Assembly (NCBI RefSeq): GCF_000310145.2
Contig: NZ_AMXA01000008.1
Location: 62,001-126,000 of the forward strand
DNA from: Thauera sp. 28
GTDB lineage: Bacteria; Pseudomonadota; Gammaproteobacteria; Burkholderiales; Rhodocyclaceae
Direction: 5' to 3'
DNA: 64,000 bases
The notes under the pieces were generated by a model. It was not told the origin of the DNA. It saw only the letters and a list, made by a program, of their open reading frames with translations, and did not search any database. Shown here piece by piece: positions 62,501-64,000 of this stretch (the stretch's first letter is position 1; every line of letters begins with the position of its first letter). Made by a program: the position numbers and the translations under genes.

Positions 62501-63647
62501 CAAGATGCAGGGCCTCGCCCACATGGCGACATACGGCCTCGTAGAACGCATCTCCCGAGAGCATGGTGTAGCGTGCGGCCAGCGCATCCAGGGCCAGACC
62601 AGCACGCTTGCGGTCGGTGACATCCAGGCAATAGCCGATGTAGCCGAGAAAGCGCCCACTGCTGTCGTAGCGCGGACTGCCTTCGTCCGATACCCAGCGA
62701 TAGCCGCCATCTACATGACGCAAGCGATACTCCAGCCTAAACGGCTCCTGCGCCGCGAACGCACGTTCGTAATCCGACAGGCATTGCGCCCGGTCGTCGG
62801 GATGAACACCCTCGGCCCAGCCCTCGCCCAACTCCTGCTCGAGACTGCGGCCGGTGAATCGCAACCAGGGCTCGTTGAAATAGCTGCAGCGCCCGTCGGC
62901 ACCCGACGTCCAGATCAGGGCCGAACCGCTGTTGGCAAGGTTGCGGAAGTGTGTCTCGCTCTCGAGCAAGGCCTGTTCGGCCGCATTGCGCTCCTGCTCG
63001 AGCCGCAAGGCCACGATCATGCTGGTGCACGTCGCCAGCATCGGTGCAAGATCGTCCACGAGCACCCGATCGTAGCCCCCGGGGGCATTGGCCAGGCCAA
63101 CAATGCCGACCAGCTGCGCGCCCTGGATGAGCGGCAGGCCAAGAAAACCCCTGAGCGGCGGATGGCCTTGCGGAAGACCGCAACTGCGCGTATCCGTGGC
63201 GGGAGCATTCGAGATCACCGGCGCCGCCGTGCGCAGGACAGCGCCGTAAAGGCTGTTCAGCTCGCGAAACTCGAAACCACCGGCGCGCGCACGTTCATAC
63301 AGTGTTCGGGTGTGGGCATCCCAAGCCACATCGGTAAGCCCATGCATGCGCACGAAGGGCTCGCCCAACTCGTCGTGCAGGACCTCACCGATGAACCCGT
63401 ATTCGCTGTCGCTAAGCCCGATCAACTCGTGAAGTATGCGCTCGAAGACCTCGTGCGCAGCACCATCGACGAGAAAATCGCGTTGCACGGCGACGAGGGC
63501 GGACAGCATTCTCGCCTGCCGGCGGGCACGGCGACCAATCTGTTCGGCATACGAAGACATCTCGCTCGTGCCTGCGGCGGGCAAGATCAACGCAGGCCCC
63601 GCATCTACGGACGCACTCTGGGCTGAAGGAAGGGGGCGCCGGGGCAT
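59550..63647 (-). CDS. GAF/PAS-GGDEF-EAL protein with C-terminal CZB zinc-binding domain
   Basis: A soluble protein of about 1365 residues. Its order is GAF (about 50-240), PAS (255-375), GAF (390-540), GAF (550-715), PAS (725-845), GGDEF (855-1010, site near 892 with an RDAD inhibitory motif), EAL (1020-1235; VEALIRW, DDFGTGY, AEGVE) and a C-terminal CZB domain (about 1250-1335). The CZB signature VEHRAL...HGCSLGRW...HDLLHET supplies three His and one Cys for zinc, as in the zinc-controlled cyclase DgcZ. Both catalytic sites look intact. The start is uncertain: ATG at 63647 or at 63560 (MSSYAEQIG), neither with a good ribosome site. Confidence 0.87.
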   Translation of the reverse strand: MPRRPLPSAQSASVDAGPALILPAAGTSEMSSYAEQIGRRARRQARMLSALVAVQRDFLVDGAAHEVFERILHELIGLSDSEYGFIGEVLHDELGEPFVRMHGLTDVAWDAHTRTLYERARAGGFEFRELNSLYGAVLRTAAPVISNAPATDTRSCGLPQGHPPLRGFLGLPLIQGAQLVGIVGLANAPGGYDRVLVDDLAPMLATCTSMIVALRLEQERNAAEQALLESETHFRNLANSGSALIWTSGADGRCSYFNEPWLRFTGRSLEQELGEGWAEGVHPDDRAQCLSDYERAFAAQEPFRLEYRLRHVDGGYRWVSDEGSPRYDSSGRFLGYIGYCLDVTDRKRAGLALDALAARYTMLSGDAFYEAVCRHVGEALHLDLVFVGQCLEEGGRINVRAGWKDGAAVQPFSYVLAGTPSELALQGGSVVIGSGVAARFPDDPGLRDGAYEAYCGVPLADKEGQALGLMVGMSRRPLDDQQGVRELLEIFDGPVSAELIRERGEAALTRRIAFGRMVARISSELMPARADEVDGLVLRALAQIGRYADADRAFVFDITEDGRSVSNTHEWCAPGVSPQAHNLQGVGFEGSLFCQIIKRLEIVDFPDVSLLPECARQDRELLQSQGIQSTLAAPMVVNGRLLGFVGLDSVRCRRQWSGEEKTLMSLVGNALAGVIERKRVDESLRESEARYRSVVESVREVIFQVDADGRCAFLNRAWHELTGFAVEASIGRPFVDYVHPDDRHLHQEVFELLLRREEASCTQALRYLRVGGGFRWVELHARPVFGAGREVQGISGTLNDITIQKEHEAQLKYVAHYDALTGLPNRVLLHDRLSRSMAQARRRGQLLAVAYIDLDGFKEVNDGHGHHVGDQLLTTVAARMKGTLRDADSVSRLGGDEFVAVLVDLPDLPACKHLVQRLLQAVAQVVQVGGAELQVSASIGLTLYPQEEALEPDQLLRQADLAMYQAKLAGKNRYHFFDTDQDRDVRGRHEGVARIHEALANDEFVLFYQPKVNMRSGALTGVEALIRWQHPELGLIEPAAFLPMVEDQPVAVALGDWVISAALEQLERWKSLGLTVPVSVNISARHLQAPDFMMRLQEALTGHPGLAPGSLELEVLESSALESMTRVTQIVEACARIGVSFALDDFGTGYSGLAYLKRLPAARLKIDQLFVREMLDDPEDLAILEAVMGLAHAFRREVVAEGVESEAHGRVLLQLGCEVGQGYVIARPMEGESLPQWVAIWAPPASWRRQSALSREELALVYAQVEHRALVRALAAKIADGTQIDNRLVVHGCSLGRWIELALAEQRHEEVVLRELAQAHDLLHETIETLAAHYRAADAAAVVEGLGAVRRRLDVMLGQINRLLA

Positions 63648-63732
63648 AGGTATGACGAACTCGATGGCAGACGCATTAGCGCATGATAACGCCGCCAGGG
63701 GAACCCAAGAAGCCGCAGCGCGGCCCGAATGC

Positions 63733-63768
63733 AAAAAGGGGCGGCAGTCCAGATGACCGCCACCCCTT
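63733..63768 (-). terminator. Rho-independent terminator of ppsA
   Basis: On the minus strand a GC-rich stem (GGGGTGGCGG with CCGCCCC, one bulge) is followed by TTTTTT, 22 bp after the ppsA stop. It separates ppsA from the downstream c-di-GMP gene. Confidence 0.75.
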
Positions 63769-63789
63769 ACTGGCACTGCCCGCGCGGGC

Positions 63790-64000
63790 TTATTTCGCCA
63801 GATGCTCGGAGAGCTTGAGCCAGGTGTCCACCACCGTGTCCGGGTTGAGCGAAATGGTCTGGATCCCCTCGTCCATCAGCCACTCGGCCAGATCCGGATG
63901 GTCCGACGGCCCCTGGCCGCAGATACCGACATACTTGCCCAGCTTGTTCGCTGCGCGGATCGACATCGACAACAACTGCTTGACGGCCGGGTCACGCTCG
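63790..64000 (-). CDS. ppsA: Phosphoenolpyruvate synthase, C-terminal fragment
   Basis: The last 69 codons or so of a gene running off the right edge. The segments SMSIRAANKLGKYVGICGQGPSD (split by the window-typical GICGQGPSDHP motif) and LMDEGIQTISLNPDTV match the C-terminal PEP/pyruvate-binding domain of PEP synthase, with the catalytic Cys in GICGQGPS. The enzyme makes PEP from pyruvate and ATP for gluconeogenesis, which fits growth on acetate beside acs. The 5' part is outside the window. Confidence 0.92.
   Translation of the reverse strand, partial: ERDPAVKQLLSMSIRAANKLGKYVGICGQGPSDHPDLAEWLMDEGIQTISLNPDTVVDTWLKLSEHLAK

Overview
The window is about 64 kb of GC-rich, densely coding DNA from a denitrifying betaproteobacterium. 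The Thauera/Azoarcus group (Rhodocyclales) fits best. This placement is inferred from gene content: a cd1 nitrite reductase cluster of the nirS-T-B type, NorD with a Dnr-type regulator, NnrS, RatA/RnfH, and many c-di-GMP proteins. It does not come from a sequence comparison. I saw no rRNA, tRNA, CRISPR array, prophage or insertion sequence. The only mobile-type repeat is a REP pair near 59.4-59.5 kb.

Region 1 (1-17.5 kb) is a denitrification island. It opens with the 3' end of a membrane iron-sulfur protein, then norD (NO reductase maturation), a Dnr/NnrR-type Crp/Fnr regulator and a stand-alone EAL phosphodiesterase. On the minus strand follow nnrS and the heme d1/cd1 genes. In transcription order these are nirS, nirT, nirB, a cupredoxin, nirC, nirF, a fused nirDL, nirG, nirH, nirJ and nirN. 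nirE is divergent from nirS. Two FNR/Dnr-type boxes are visible, one in the nirS-nirE gap (16392-16405) and one upstream of nirC (12508-12521). A terminator-like hairpin after nirB and a UUCG-loop hairpin after nirS suggest that structural and biosynthetic genes are expressed at different levels. Together the genes make heme d1 (NirE, NirDL/G/H, NirJ, NirF, NirN), supply electrons (NirT, NirB, NirC, cupredoxin) and reduce nitrite to NO.

Region 2 (17.5-27.2 kb) is signalling. It holds a CBS/DUF294 protein, a YihY-type membrane protein, and a four-gene operon with overlapping or near-overlapping starts: a single-domain response regulator, a REC-REC-PAS-GAF-PAS-GGDEF-EAL protein, a lipoprotein of the NMT1/taurine-binding type, and a membrane histidine kinase. 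It looks like a complete sensor-to-c-di-GMP circuit with a dedicated ligand-binding lipoprotein.

Region 3 (27.2-47.7 kb) is mostly housekeeping: guaB-guaA, a DUF4124 protein, ratA-rnfH, smpB, selO, a peptide ABC transporter without ATPase genes, fabI, ppiD, a MASE1-CHASE-GGDEF-EAL protein, and clpB with a clear sigma-32-type promoter.

Region 4 (47.7-64 kb) is an acetate/carboxylate uptake and sensing cluster next to acs. It contains a small membrane protein, a symporter-histidine kinase fusion, a CheY-like regulator, a membrane pseudo-kinase fused to a DnaQ-type exonuclease, and an ActP-like symporter with an EF-hand loop. After acs come class I fumarase, a REP pair, a large GAF/PAS-GGDEF-EAL protein ending in a zinc-binding CZB domain, and the 3' end of ppsA.
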